A DNA stretch of 64,000 nucleotides from Psychrobacter sp. JCM 18901 (GTDB taxonomy: Bacteria > Pseudomonadota > Gammaproteobacteria > Pseudomonadales > Moraxellaceae), in assembly GCF_000586435.1 (NCBI RefSeq), contig NZ_BAWH01000001.1:186001-250000 (forward strand), given 5' to 3'. A program made the translations under genes and the position numbers. The notes below the pieces were generated by a model. The model did no database searches, was not told where the DNA came from, and saw nothing but the letters and a program-made list of their open reading frames with translations. Position 1 is the stretch's first letter; each line of letters opens with the position of its first letter. Of the stretch, positions 49,821-61,052 are shown in pieces.

Positions 49821-51341
49821 TTATTTGTTTAAGTTTAACTCCATCTCTTTGTACTTAGCAGAAACTGAAGGTCTTGGGCCACCAGTCATAATACTAACGG
49901 CAAAGATAGCGATAGTACTTAAGATAAAGCCTGGAACGATAGCATATAACCAGCTATTTAGTGCCATACCATCTACTTGGAAAGGACCATAAATCCATAG
50001 GATAACAGTCAACGCACCAACAACCATACCAGCAACAGCACCATTACGGTTCATACCACGCCATGTAAGGCTGAAGATAACCAATGGACCAAACGCAGCA
50101 CCAAATCCTGCCCATGCGTTAGAAACTAGGTTCAATACTGAGCTATCTGGGTTAGACGCTAGCATAATGGCAACAATAGCAACGATGATAACTGAGATAC
50201 GACCAACCAATACTTGGCGAGCTTCTGGTGCGTCTTTATCAAAGAATAGTTTGTATACATCTTTGGTTAGAGAGCTAGATACAACCAATAGCTGTGATGA
50301 GATAGTACTCATAATTGCCGCTAAAATAGCTGCTAATAGGAAACCTGAAACCAATGGATGGAACAAGAACTGAGTGAATACTAAGAAGATAGTCTCAGGA
50401 TCGTCTAGCGTCATCGCAGTTTTTTTGTACGTAGCACGACCAGCAAAACCAGTCATTAGTGAACCAACCAGACTCACAACCATCCAGCTCATACCGATAT
50501 TACGTGCGGTTGGCACATCTCTCACTGAACGAATCGCCATAAAACGTACGATAATATGCGGTTGGCCAAAGTAACCTAAACCCCATGCCATGAGTGAGAT
50601 AATACCGATGACACTCATACCGCTAGTAACGTCTAAAAGGGTTGGATCAATGTTTCTCACCGCTTCTGTAGTGGCTGAAATACCACCAAGATCAGTAAAG
50701 GCAACGACAGGTACGATTACCATGGCAAACAGCATGATGACGCCCTGTACGAAATCGGTCATAGATACCGCTAAGAAACCACCGAATAGCGTATAAGCCA
50801 CAACCACACCAGCGGTAACCCATAGGCCAGTACTATACGATAGGTTAAGTGAGCTTTCGAAGAGTTTACCACCACCTACAAGACTTGCAGCGGTATAGAC
50901 GGTAAAGAATAGAATGATGACCACTGCTGAGATGACGCGTAGCATGTGCGACTTGTCTTCAAAGCGGTTGGCGAAATAATCGGGTAGGGTGATAGCGTTG
51001 TCAGCCACTTCGGTATAAACACGAAGGCGAGGTGCTACGATGAGATAGTTTAGTAATGCACCTAATGTCAAACCAAGCGCGATCCAAATACTGACCACAC
51101 CATCGGCAAACATATAACCAGGTAAGCCAAGTAGTAACCAACCTGACATATCTGATGCACCTGCAGAAAGTGCGGTTACTGCTGGGCCTAAGTTACGACC
51201 CCCTAACATATACCCTTCAGTATCATTGGCTTGCTTAAAATAAGCGTAAACACCAATCCCAATCATCACTAAGAAATAGGCGCCGAGTGATATCAGCACG
51301 CCACTAGAACTCCGTTCATATAAATTGTCCTTAACCAACAT
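49821..51341 (-). CDS. putP: Sodium/proline symporter PutP
   Basis: Imports proline with Na+. 506 aa, intact, 12-13 membrane segments. Family signature GGRNLGPAVTALSAGASDMS and GWLLLGLPGYMFADG, with LPDYFANRFED and AAIMSTISSQLLVVSSSLTK (Na+ site Ser-Thr). Very close to the PutP pattern. No classical ribosome site before the ATG. No putA is adjacent. Confidence 0.93.
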   Translation of the reverse strand: MLVKDNLYERSSSGVLISLGAYFLVMIGIGVYAYFKQANDTEGYMLGGRNLGPAVTALSAGASDMSGWLLLGLPGYMFADGVVSIWIALGLTLGALLNYLIVAPRLRVYTEVADNAITLPDYFANRFEDKSHMLRVISAVVIILFFTVYTAASLVGGGKLFESSLNLSYSTGLWVTAGVVVAYTLFGGFLAVSMTDFVQGVIMLFAMVIVPVVAFTDLGGISATTEAVRNIDPTLLDVTSGMSVIGIISLMAWGLGYFGQPHIIVRFMAIRSVRDVPTARNIGMSWMVVSLVGSLMTGFAGRATYKKTAMTLDDPETIFLVFTQFLFHPLVSGFLLAAILAAIMSTISSQLLVVSSSLTKDVYKLFFDKDAPEARQVLVGRISVIIVAIVAIMLASNPDSSVLNLVSNAWAGFGAAFGPLVIFSLTWRGMNRNGAVAGMVVGALTVILWIYGPFQVDGMALNSWLYAIVPGFILSTIAIFAVSIMTGGPRPSVSAKYKEMELNLNK

Positions 51342-51777
51342 GGTTGGCTGTAATTATTTTTTTAACTATAAAAGTTCTGTCCTACAAGGCGATGTCCAAA
51401 ACAATATTTAAAGACAAAAAAGCCATTAATTAAGACATAATGGCTTTTTTTCAGTATCTTCTGTAGTTATATATGATTGATGTCGTTCTATGGCTAGCAC
51501 TCATATAGAGATAGAGAACAATGGGAACATCGCATTCCACTTATCTATTGTTATTGCTCGCATCTGCTATTTATATATGAGTATTAGCAACCTACATCAT
51601 CAATCTAAACCATTAAACCTACTGTTAACCATCATATCTTACTAGAAGTATTCAATATATGACTATCAGTGTCCTTGTGGTAAATTTTTGTTATAAAAAC
51701 AACGTCAAGCGTATTATAACGCATGAGAGTCACAAATGCGAATAGCTTAATGGTTAGACTGTTATAGCGAGCTCTTT
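51342..51777. other. Gap between putP and lysR gene with a hairpin
   Basis: AAAAAGCCATTA / TAATGGCTTTTT at 51415-51451 with T-runs on both strands separates lysR from putP. The rest of the gap is AT-rich. Confidence 0.6.
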
Positions 51778-52650
51778 TTATTCAATAGGCGCAAGTAAGT
51801 CTAGTAGAGCGGTCACGCTGCTAGATTGAGTTAATTTTGGATTGATGACCACACCTAGATAACGCTGTAGCTCAATATTGTCAGCCATATCGATACGTTC
51901 CAAGTCTTGACTGACCATCGTTTGTGGTAGTACTGACCAACCAAGACCAACAGATACCAGCATACGGATAGACTCAAGAGGGTTGGTGCTCATCGTGGCA
52001 TAAGGCTTCAGATTGTGCTTGGCAAACTCAGCCAAGGTAATCTGACTGGTAAAGGTATTGGCAGAAGGCAAAATGGCAGGATAGCGCGCTAACTGCTCCA
52101 ACGTCACATTAGATTTAGTAGCCAAAGGTGATAGCGTACCCGTCATAAAATAAAGAGGGTCTGACCAGAGCGTGTGATAGGTTAGCCGCTTATCGTAGAC
52201 AGGTGGAAGCGTAACAAAGGCTAAAGACAAATCACCATCTAGTACTGCTTTATGAGCTTTTTCAGAATCTACGAAGTGTACTTCTAACTGAACAGCTGGA
52301 TAAGCTTGAATAAAGTGTTTAAGGACAGGTGCTAAATGATGTAGGCCAATATGATGGCTAGTACCAATGACTAACTTGCCAGAGACGATATGCTGAGAAT
52401 GCTGCAAGTTGATTTTAAAGTTCTCATAATCTTCTAGCCAACGCTTGGCATGAGGTAGCATTTCGCTAGCCGCCTGAGTAGGCACAATCCCGCGTCCTAC
52501 CGTATCAAACAAGGTAATGTTAAACTCGTCTTCTAAGTTCTTGATGCGTTTACTAACAGCAGGCTGCGTGATAAATAGCTTTTCTGCGGCGCCTGAGATA
52601 CTGCCAGTGTGCATAACGGTAACGAATGTCGTCAAGTTTGTGGTGTTCAA
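51778..52650 (-). CDS. LysR-type transcriptional regulator
   Basis: 290 aa, intact. The N-terminal winged HTH reads LTTFVTVMHTGSISGAAEKL then FITQPAVSKRIKNLE. The effector domain contains the usual LVIGTSHHIGLHHLAPVL and SVGLGWSVLPQ. It is transcribed away from leuC with 375 bp between, so it is a good candidate regulator of leucine synthesis or its own gene. The effector is unknown. Confidence 0.9.
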   Translation of the reverse strand: MNTTNLTTFVTVMHTGSISGAAEKLFITQPAVSKRIKNLEDEFNITLFDTVGRGIVPTQAASEMLPHAKRWLEDYENFKINLQHSQHIVSGKLVIGTSHHIGLHHLAPVLKHFIQAYPAVQLEVHFVDSEKAHKAVLDGDLSLAFVTLPPVYDKRLTYHTLWSDPLYFMTGTLSPLATKSNVTLEQLARYPAILPSANTFTSQITLAEFAKHNLKPYATMSTNPLESIRMLVSVGLGWSVLPQTMVSQDLERIDMADNIELQRYLGVVINPKLTQSSSVTALLDLLAPIE

Positions 52651-53025
52651 ACGAATGTCCTTAGCTACTTTACGAGCTATAAATAAAAGTTGGCTGACCC
52701 AATCACAACGTATTAGAAATAAAAGTTTGCGTCTGGTTAAAAATCATCAATTATTATTATAGGATTTGCCTGCTATAATCACAAGACATCGAGGCGTATT
52801 GTGACATATTTATTCTAAAAAAATTGGCTATTTGCCATTTAAAACGTATTTCAAGCGTTAATTTTAGTCATATGTCGGGTCTCATAAAGAAATAATATTT
52901 AAATCTTAGATACGACAGTAATTATTAAACATTATAGATAGACAGAGCATTTACATAGAATCTTAGCTTGGCAATGTGCAAGTAAGTAAAAATTCAGTAA
53001 TTAGTAACCTATAAAGGATAGCAAC
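52651..53025. promoter_or_regulatory. Divergent lysR-leuC promoter region
   Basis: 375 bp, AT-rich. AAAGGATAG precedes leuC. A LysR binding site (T-N11-A) is expected but could not be singled out by eye. No leucine leader peptide (run of Leu codons) was seen. Confidence 0.45.
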
Positions 53026-54446
53026 ATGGCTGGTCAAACGTTATATGACAAACTTTGGAACGCTCACGAAGTCACTAAGCGCGACGATGGTTCGAGCCTG
53101 ATTTATATCGACCGCCACCTGTTGCACGAAGTGACGAGTCCACAAGCATTTGAAGGGTTGGAATTGGCAAATAGAGCGCCATGGCGTTTATCGGCTAACA
53201 TTGCCAGTCCAGATCATAATGTGCCGACCGTCACTAAAGAGCGCCTAGAAGGGGTGCCTGGGATTAAAGACAAGGTATCACGCTTGCAGGTTGTCACTTT
53301 GGACGATAATTGCACCAAGTTTGATATTGCTGAATTTACTATCAATGATGCCCGTCAAGGAATTTTGCACGTGGTCGGTCCTGAGCAAGGTTTGGTTTTG
53401 CCAGGTATGACGGTTGTTTGCGGTGACTCGCATACAGCGACTCATGGGGCGCTTGGCTGTTTGGCTCATGGTATCGGAACCTCCGAAGTTGAGCATGTAT
53501 TGGCAACGCAGTGTTTGATTCAAAAGAAATCAAAAAAAATATGCAAATCCGTGTCACTGGTCAACTTGGTGCTGGCGTCACTTCAAAAGATGTGGTATTA
53601 GCTATTATTGCGAAGATTGGTACAGCAGGTGGAACAGGACACGCGATTGAATTTGCAGGTCAAGTGTTCGAAGACATGAGTATGGAAGGTCGTATGACCG
53701 TCTGTAATATGGCGATTGAGGCAGGCGCGCGTGTCGGTATGGTTGCAGTCGATGACACGACAATTGACTATGTCAAAGGTCGTCCATATGCGCCAAGCGA
53801 AGCACAATGGGAACAAGCGGAAGCCTACTGGCGTACACTATATTCAGACGATGACGCGGTATTTGATACTGTAGTGGAAATCGACGGTAGTCAGATTGCA
53901 CCGCAAGTATCTTGGGGTACATCGCCTGAGATGGTGGTAGATATCACGCAATCTGTACCGACACCAGATCAAGCTATTGATGAAGCTCAAGAAGAAGGCT
54001 GGTTACGCGCTTATACTTATATGGGGCTAGAAGCTGGTCAGAAAATTACGGATATCCAACTTGATCGTATATTTATCGGTTCATGTACCAATTCACGTAT
54101 CGAAGATTTACGTGATGCGGCAGCGGTAATCAAAGGTCGCAAAGTTGCTGATAACGTAAAAGAAGCGATCGTTGTTGCAGGCTCTGGACAAGTTAAACTG
54201 CAAGCAGAGGCTGAAGGCTTGGATACGTTATTTACTGAAGCTGGTTTTGAATGGCGTGAGCCGGGCTGCTCGATGTGTCTTGCGATGAATGCAGACAAGC
54301 TTGAGCCGCAAGAGCACTGCGCTTCAACGTCTAATCGTAATTTTGAAGGTCGTCAGGGTAATGGTGGTCGTACGCATTTGGTAAGCCCAGCAATGGCAGC
54401 TGCCGCCGCGTTGGCAGGTCATTTTGTAGACGTTCGTACGTTTTAA
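53026..54446 (+). CDS. leuC: 3-isopropylmalate dehydratase large subunit, one frameshift
   Basis: With LeuD isomerises 2- to 3-isopropylmalate. Repaired it is about 473 aa. Family motifs [20 protein letters not shown], the 4Fe-4S cysteines in [11 protein letters not shown] and [10 protein letters not shown], and [19 protein letters not shown]. The break is in the A-run at 53530-53537 (A8 for A7). First gene of the leuC-leuD-leuB group. Confidence 0.95.
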
Positions 54447-54588
54447 GTCTGATAGTAAGTAGCTGACATCATGCTTGTATGAACGATAAATATATGAGCA
54501 TGCTGTCAAAGATGGTAAAAACTTATTTACTATTTAACATGCTTATCAAGATCATCAGCCAGCAAAAATATAATTGATAGGAAATTTT

Positions 54589-55239
54589 ATGCAAGCTTAT
54601 AACACCCAAACAGGTATCGTTTGCCCGTTAGATCGCGCAAACGTCGATACCGACCAAATTATCGCAAAACAGTTTTTAAAGTCTATTAAACGTACAGGTT
54701 TTGGCGTAAATCTATTTGACGATTGGCGCTATCTTGACGAAGGCTATCCTGGTCAAGACAACAGCACACGAGTCATCAATCCAGATTTTGTATTAAACAA
54801 ACCACGTTATCAAGGTGCTACTATCTTACTAGCACGTAGAAACTTTGGTTGTGGCTCTAGTCGTGAGCATGCACCTTGGGCACTTTCAGAGTATGGTTTC
54901 CGTACGGTAATTGCGCCTAGTTTTGCAGATATTTTTTACAATAACTGTTTCAAAAATGGCATGTTGCCGATTGTGTTGGATGAAGCGATTGTAGATACGT
55001 TAATGAAGGCGACTTTTGAAAACGAAGGCTATGAGTTGACCGCGGATCTTGAACGTCAGGTCGTTATCACACCAACAGGTGAAGAGTATGCCTTTGAAGT
55101 AGATGCTTTTCGCAAACATTGCCTATTAAACGGACTGGATGATATTGGTCTAACCTTGCAGCAAAGTGATGCTATCAAAGATTATGAGCAACAAATGATG
55201 CAAAAAACACCGTGGATATTTAACGACGTACGAGCGTAG
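54589..55239 (+). CDS. leuD: 3-isopropylmalate dehydratase small subunit
   Basis: 216 aa, intact. ATG 54589 has AGGAA 6 nt upstream. Features: [20 protein letters not shown], the swivelling-domain core [15 protein letters not shown] and [17 protein letters not shown]. Forms the heterodimer with LeuC. Confidence 0.97.
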   Translation: MQAYNTQTGIVCPLDRANVDTDQIIAKQFLKSIKRTGFGVNLFDDWRYLDEGYPGQDNSTRVINPDFVLNKPRYQGATILLARRNFGCGSSREHAPWALSEYGFRTVIAPSFADIFYNNCFKNGMLPIVLDEAIVDTLMKATFENEGYELTADLERQVVITPTGEEYAFEVDAFRKHCLLNGLDDIGLTLQQSDAIKDYEQQMMQKTPWIFNDVRA

Positions 55240-55375
55240 AAGGTCATTCTATAATCTACTGCTAATAAAATATGAGTAGTCGCAACGCAGCGTTGAGTTA
55301 TGGCGGTGAACTGTCTAAAATGAAGAATAGTTTTTCACTACATTTTATTATCTCTCTTGAATAGTAGCCGCCATT

Positions 55376-56136
55376 ATGAATACAAAACGTTATGCTCTAT
55401 GGACAAGTACAATTGTTGCTGCAAGCTTATTATTGTCAGGCTGTCAGCTATTGACGGGCTATCAAAAATAAATGAAGCAGAGAGTGCCGAGGCATGGGTA
55501 GGTAAAATTAAACCTATCGCTGGTGAAGTAAATATTGCATGTGTGGGTACATATCATTGCGAAATTGTGCGAATAGATAAAACACTCGTTATCGCGCCCA
55601 ACAGTCACGAGCCAATCAATCCTCAGATTATGACAACCTTACCACGTCAAGAAGGTATGGCAAAAACATCGATGAATATGGATATGACACCACTCGTCAA
55701 TAAAAGTGCCATAAAAGTTGTGCCGTTAGCGCCTTCGAGTATGCCAGGATTGACCAACTACTATGCACGGGTTATGCCTGCCAAGCACGAGGTTCATGTT
55801 AATTTTTATCCAGAAAATAACATGGGCTATGTTGAGCGTTTTGCGATGATTCATGATTTCACTGAAGCAGGTACTTATCAGTTGCGCGCTTATCAAAAAA
55901 AGAACACCGAAAAATCAGGCAGTCTATTAGACACAGCATCACCTGAGCCTTTATGTATTGAGCTATTGCAAGGTACGAAAGTACAGCGCCGATTCTGTAA
56001 GCAACTAGACGCTGAGCATCAAGGCGAGTTTGTAGAGACTGGTATGGCCAAAGCAGTAATATCGGCACCCAAAGCCAAAAAAAATGGCAGCATAAAATAT
56101 GAGTATAAAAAGCTCAAAAATATAATTAACCAATAA
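55376..56136 (+). CDS. Unknown lipoprotein inside the leu gene group, one frameshift
   Basis: About 253 aa after adding one base near 55460. The lipoprotein signal has LLLSGC. The mature part includes [34 protein letters not shown] (two Cys), [20 protein letters not shown] and a very basic C-terminus ([16 protein letters not shown]). Not recognised. It lies between leuD and leuB in the same direction (137 and 22 bp gaps), so it is probably co-transcribed with leuB. A link to leucine synthesis is not evident. Confidence 0.75.
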
Positions 56137-56158
56137 AAATATTTCCAAAAGGATCAGT

Positions 56159-57261
56159 ATGGCAACGATTTTAACATTAGCGGGTGATGGTATTGGCCCT
56201 GAAATTATGACCCAAGCCATTGACGTACTCAAAGCTGTCAATGATAAGTTTTCACTTGATTTAACGCTTGAGTCTGGATTGATTGGCGGTGTGGCTATTG
56301 ATGCAACTGGTGAGCCTTTACCAGATGAGACATTGGCCCGTGCTCGAGCTGCAGATGCCGTATTGCTAGGTGCGGTCGGTGGTCCTAAATGGGATGCAAT
56401 CGAGCGTAGTAAACGCCCTGAGCGTGGTTTATTGAAAATCCGCGGTGAGCTTGGTTTATTTGCCAACTTACGCGTAGCCAAGCTCTATTCACAGTTGCTA
56501 ACGCCTCTAGTATCAAACCTGAAATTATCTCAGGTTTAGATCTATTGATCGTTCGTGAACTGACAGGCGGTATCTATTTCGGTGAGCCTCGTGGTATCCG
56601 CACACTAGAAAACGGCGAGCAACAAGGCTATAATACGATGGTGTATAGCACAAGTGAGATTCAGCGTATTGGTAAAGTTGCCTTTGAGTTAGCAAAAACG
56701 CGTGCGCAAGCAGCAGGCACAGCAGCTAAGGTATGTTCAGTTGATAAAGCCAATGTGTTAGAAGTCACCGAGCTGTGGAAACAGACGATGATCGAGATGC
56801 AACAAGCTGAGTATAGCGATGTGGCGTTATCACATATGTATGCTGACAACGCTTGCATGCAGTTGATTAAAGATCCTAAGCAATTCGATGTCATGGTGAC
56901 GGGAAACATGTTTGGCGATATCCTATCTGATGAAGCTGCGATGTTGACAGGCTCTATTGGTATGTTGCCATCAGCGAGCTTAGATGAGTCAGGTAAGGGT
57001 ATGTATGAGCCGTGTCATGGTTCTGCGCCTGACATCGCAGGACAAGATAAAGCCAACCCATTAGCGACTATCTTATCTGTTGCTATGATGCTGCGTTATA
57101 CCTTTAAACAGGAAGATGCGGCACAAGCAATTGAACAGGCAGTTAGTGATGTGCTTGATGACGGTCTACGTACGCTAGATATTTTAGATAGCAGTGAAGC
57201 TGGACTTAAGCAGGTAGGCTGTAAGGAAATGGGTCAGGCGGTCTTGGCCAAACTGATATAA
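56159..57261 (+). CDS. leuB: 3-isopropylmalate dehydrogenase, one frameshift
   Basis: NAD-dependent oxidative decarboxylation in leucine synthesis. Repaired it is about 368 aa. Motifs: [41 protein letters not shown], the Tyr in QGYNTMVYS, Lys in [11 protein letters not shown] and [24 protein letters not shown]. The break is near 56500, where [15 protein letters not shown] is restored. AAAAGGATCAGT precedes the ATG. Ends the leu group; a strong terminator follows. Confidence 0.95.
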
Positions 57262-57326
57262 GTTAACTTGCGTTTAAAGGCTATTCCTATATAGCATTTT
57301 CCACAGTCTCATTTTGCGTGTTATAT

Positions 57327-57361
57327 ACCCATAAGCTACCAAGTGGCTTATGGGTTTTTTA
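57327..57361 (+). terminator. Terminator after leuB
   Basis: ACCCATAAGC / GCTTATGGGT stem (extended by TAC/GTG) followed by TTTTTT. Confidence 0.88.
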
Positions 57362-57504
57362 TCGTTTATCTGTTAGCCAAGCTTATTCATAAGCGCCTTA
57401 TTAACAGAGACGCTGTACAACGAAGCGCCTTTTAACACAAAGCTGTTATATGCTCACAAGGTAATATGACAATATTGATGACTCGTAAAAGACTTAAAAT
57501 CTTT

Positions 57505-58315
57505 GGTGGTGTATCAAAAAGTATGCTGGGGTAATAAAGGAAGAGTGACAGCCGAAGCAAGATGATATATTTGAGGTTATGAAGATACAAATACAGATCA
57601 ATTGCCCCGACTGTCATAGTCCCAGTTTAAAGAAAAATGGCATAAAAAGCTATGGCAAGCAGAACTACCAATGTAAGGACTGCAAACGTCAGTTTATTGG
57701 CGATCATGCGGTAACCTATAACGGCTGTCACTCTAGAATAGAAGATCTCATACGACTGATGACTGTTAGAGCTGCGGTGTTAGAGACATAGCCGTTATAG
57801 CCAAGGTTAGCATTGGTAAAGTACTTGGCACCATAGGCTCATCTGTTTATAAGATCGCGCCTAAGAAGCGATATTATGAACGCTTAGAGGTTGATGAGTT
57901 CTGGACTTACGTGTATCGCAAGAAGCGTAAAGTCTGGCTCATCTACGCTTATGACCGGGCTACTAATGAGATTGTCGCTTATGTCTGGGGCAAACGTGAC
58001 TTAAAAACAGCTAAGAAGCTAAGAAGCTAAGAGTACGTCTTAAGCAACTTACAGTCAGCTATGACTCGATTAGCATGGATAACTGGGACAGTTTTATAAC
58101 CGCCTTTAAAAGTGATAACAAACGAATTGGCAAACAGCATACGATAGGGATTGAAGGCAATAACTGTCGTCTTAGACACCGATTGCGTCGGGCGGTTAGA
58201 AAGACTTGTTGCTTCTCAAAAAAGCTTGATAATCACTTTAAAGTATTCGATCTGGTGTTCTTTTATGTCAATTATGGCTACGTCTGATGCCAGCATACTT
58301 TATTAGAACACCACC
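57505..58315 (+). mobile_element. IS1-family insertion sequence
   Basis: 811 bp. Ends: GGTGGTGTATCAAAAAGTAT at the left, and the complement of the right end reads GGTGGTGTTCTAATAAAGTA; both continue to GCTGG, giving about 25-bp terminal repeats. Flanked by AAATCTTT at 57497-57504 and 58316-58323, an 8-bp target duplication, the IS1-family size. It contains one IS1-type transposase frame. The exact duplication suggests a recent insertion, in the gap between leuB and the L,D-transpeptidase gene. Confidence 0.92.
57579..58287 (+). pseudogene. IS1-family transposase, frameshifted
   Basis: Repaired it is about 230 aa. InsA-like zinc-finger half: CPDCHSPSLKKNGIKSYGKQ and CKDCKRQF. InsB-like DDE half: LEVDEFWTYVYRKKRKVWLI, DRATNEIVAYVWG, and the highly typical GIEGNNCRLRHRLRRAVRKT with CCFSKKLDNHFK. 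One break near 57770 (G for GG). A second near 58012-58030 is an 8-bp tandem duplication of AAGAAGCT, not a homopolymer slip, and may be a true inactivating mutation. Confidence 0.88.
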
Positions 58316-58446
58316 AAATCTTTTACTTTTGGCAAAAATATAATAGTAAAAAACTAGATGACAGAGGTAAGTTCTAAAAATACAAAAAAACTGTAGTATT
58401 TGAAAACTGAAAATAATAATAGAATTTATTAAATGAGGAGTGTTAC

Positions 58447-59570
58447 ATGTATCAACTAACAAGAATCAGTAAAGCATTAACAGTGATTAGTATCTCTAGC
58501 TTACTATTCATGGGGCAAAGCATTGCAGCAGAGACAACGGATAGTGTGAACACAAATAATAGCGTCAAGGCTCCGGCAGAAGTCAGTCCAGTGACTAATG
58601 GCGTAAGTCAAAAATTAACAGGAGATAGTAAAGCTGCGACTTCATTGAATAAGCTACTGCCTACTATTAAATACACAACTGAGAACTTATCTGACAATGC
58701 AAAAAAAGATAAACAATGTCACTTGGACGGCGGATGCAGAGATCGATCGTAATATAGGAACAAAGCTGCAGGCTCTATTAAACTGGCATCATAACGGAGT
58801 AGGGCCTGTCGATGGCTACTGGGGCAAAAATACTCGCAAAGCCATGCAGGCGTTTCAAAAAGCGAATGGTTTAGACGTAACCGATACGTTAAACGCTGAG
58901 ACGTGGCAAGCGCTGACCAAAAATGAGAAGCTCACGACTCAACCAGTACTAGTCAGTTATCAGCTTACTGAAGCAGATGTGAATGTCAAAACCACAACCA
59001 TACCTGCTGATTCTGTTGCCAAATCCAAGCTTGAGGGAATGTACTACGAAAGTCTTACTGAGGCGTTGGCAGAGAAGTTTCATATTAGTGAAAAATATTT
59101 AAAATCGCTTAATCCTGATGCCAGTTTTACTGCGGGTGAAATCATCACGGTATATAACCCTGGTAATCCTAATACCAAGCCTGTGCATCGCGTCGTTGCT
59201 GATAAGGCCACTGAGACACTCTACGCTTATGATGAGAACAACAATTTGATCGCTAGCTATCCGACGACAGTGGGCAGTACAGCGACCCCATCACCAACAG
59301 GTACTCATACTGTCAAAGTAAAGGTGCACGAGCCCAACTATACTTATACGGCCAATGACGGTAGCAAGTCTATCATTCCACCAGGTCCTAACAATCCAGT
59401 AGGCTCAGTATGGATTGGGCTTAGTAAACCAACTTATGGCATCCATGGATCACCAGATCCTGCTCGTATCAGTCGTCAAGCATCAGCAGGTTGTGTGCGT
59501 TTGACCAATTGGGACGCGCTTAGTTTGCTCGGAGTCATAAAAAAATGGTGCAACTGTTGAATTTAGTTAA
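58447..59570 (+). CDS. L,D-transpeptidase with peptidoglycan-binding domain, frameshifts
   Basis: Forms 3-3 crosslinks or attaches proteins to peptidoglycan in the periplasm. Repaired it is about 373 aa. Signal peptide (LTVISISSLLFMGQSIAA), a PG-binding helix bundle (GPVDGYWGKNTRKAMQAFQK), a LysM-like stretch (ALAEKFHISEKYLKSLNPDA) and the YkuD catalytic end HGSPDPARISRQASAGCVRL with catalytic His and Cys. Breaks near 58705 (A6 run) and 59539-59545 (A7 for A6), the latter restoring a terminal IKNGATVEFS. GAGGAG precedes the ATG. Confidence 0.92.
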
Positions 59571-59606
59571 ATGCGATAGTACTAAGTCATAAAAAAAATA
59601 GACGAA

Positions 59607-59638
59607 AAAAATACCGCTAAAATCTAGCGGTATTTTAT
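59607..59638. terminator. Terminator after the L,D-transpeptidase gene
   Basis: AAAATACCGCTA / TAGCGGTATTTT, a 12-bp perfect stem with T-runs on both strands; also usable by infA on the other strand. Confidence 0.85.
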
Positions 59639-59832
59639 GGTAAGTAGAAACAGTCAATTACTAAATAACTAAAATATTGATAGGCAATAATGAGCAGATT
59701 AGCATTTTCATTATTATTATCAGTTTCACTACCCAAGCGTCATATCAGCTATCAGCGATAACGTAGCTATTCGGCTATTGACTGTATCTTACCAATGCTA
59801 ACACTTTCATAACCATATTGGTCAGTCAGTAT

Positions 59833-60054
59833 TTAGTTTTTACCACGGTAGGTGATACGGCCTTTAGATAGGTCATAAGGTGTCATTTCAACTTTAACCT
59901 TATCACCTGTCAAGATACGAATATAATGCTTACGCATCTTACCAGAGATATGCGCGATGATTTCGTGCCCGTTTTCTAAACGAACTTTGAACAAAGTATT
60001 AGGAAGGGTATCAATGACTTCGCCTTCAAATTCAATAATATCGTCTTTTGCCAT
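59833..60054 (-). CDS. infA: Translation initiation factor IF-1
   Basis: 73 aa OB-fold protein binding the ribosomal A site. Start at 60054 ([13 protein letters not shown]). Typical run [20 protein letters not shown] then [20 protein letters not shown]. Intact. Monocistronic. Confidence 0.97.
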   Translation of the reverse strand: MAKDDIIEFEGEVIDTLPNTLFKVRLENGHEIIAHISGKMRKHYIRILTGDKVKVEMTPYDLSKGRITYRGKN

Positions 60055-60174
60055 AATTTGTATCAATCAATTAAAAAATAAGCCCATATTATACGTAAGT
60101 TAGTGGATTAAAGCAATACGAACCTGCTTTTGACTTGACAGCATGTAAGTGATATGTATGCCAAACTATAACGC

Positions 60175-61009
60175 TTAATCAGGCAAATTTAACCAGACAG
60201 GCGTTAACGGTGCATTTGGCAATAAGCTTTGAAAACGTTCAGGATAATAAGCATTGATAAAATACAATCCATCACCTGAAGCGGTTGGCGGTGCAATCGT
60301 TCGATCTTTTTTTCTGCAAAATATTCAAAAAGTCTGCTGGCTCTAGCTCATGTCTACCAATGGCATACAATGTACCCATCAAATTGCGAACCATATGATG
60401 TAAAAACCCATCTGCTTGTATATCGAAAACGATAAATTGACCATGAGCAAAAAGGTTGGCATGGCTAATCGTACGCACTGGTTGATTGGATTGACAGGCT
60501 GCAGCACGGTAACTGCTAAAATCGTGTGTACCGACGATATCAGCTGCTGCTTGCTGCATGGCTTTCAAATCAAGCGGCTCATAGATATGAGTTACTTGAT
60601 GATTTAGTATGGCAGGGCGCTGTGCTTGATTGAGTGTAATATAACGATAGCGACGAGCAATGGCACCAAAGCGCGCATGAAAGTCAGCTGGCATGGGTTG
60701 TATCCAGCGTAGAGCAATATCATCGGGAAGTAGGCTGTTTACACCGCGCAACCAGTTATGAGTTGGGCGATACGCATGAGTTGTAAAATGGGCAATCATA
60801 TTGCTAGCATGGACGCTGGCATCAGTACGCCCAGCTGCGATGACTTCTACAGGCTCATTAGCCACTTTGCCGATAGCTGTCTCTAAAGCTTCTTGTACAC
60901 CCAAAACCTCTCGTTGCCGTTGCCAGCCATGATAATGAGTTCCTAAGAACTCAATAGCAATCGCTAAAGTGTAGGTTGGTTCAGTTTCAATAATTTCAGT
61001 CTCAGACAT
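60175..61009 (-). CDS. truA: tRNA pseudouridine synthase TruA, one frameshift
   Basis: Makes pseudouridine at positions 38-40 of tRNA. Repaired it is about 277 aa. Catalytic Asp in AAGRTDASVHA, with FLGTHYHGWQRQ near the N-terminus, FHARFGAIARRYRY and DGFLHHMVRNLMGTL. The break lies in the coding-strand A-run near 60304-60310; after it the protein ends with PLTPVWLNLPD at 60175. Confidence 0.95.
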
Positions 61010-61052
61010 TAGGGTTTCTAAACTTATAAAATGGGAATTAATTAAAAGTCAC

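Noticed and set aside
52651-53025. Leucine leader peptide or T-box before leuC
   Set aside because: No run of leucine codons and no recognisable specifier or antiterminator structure was found.
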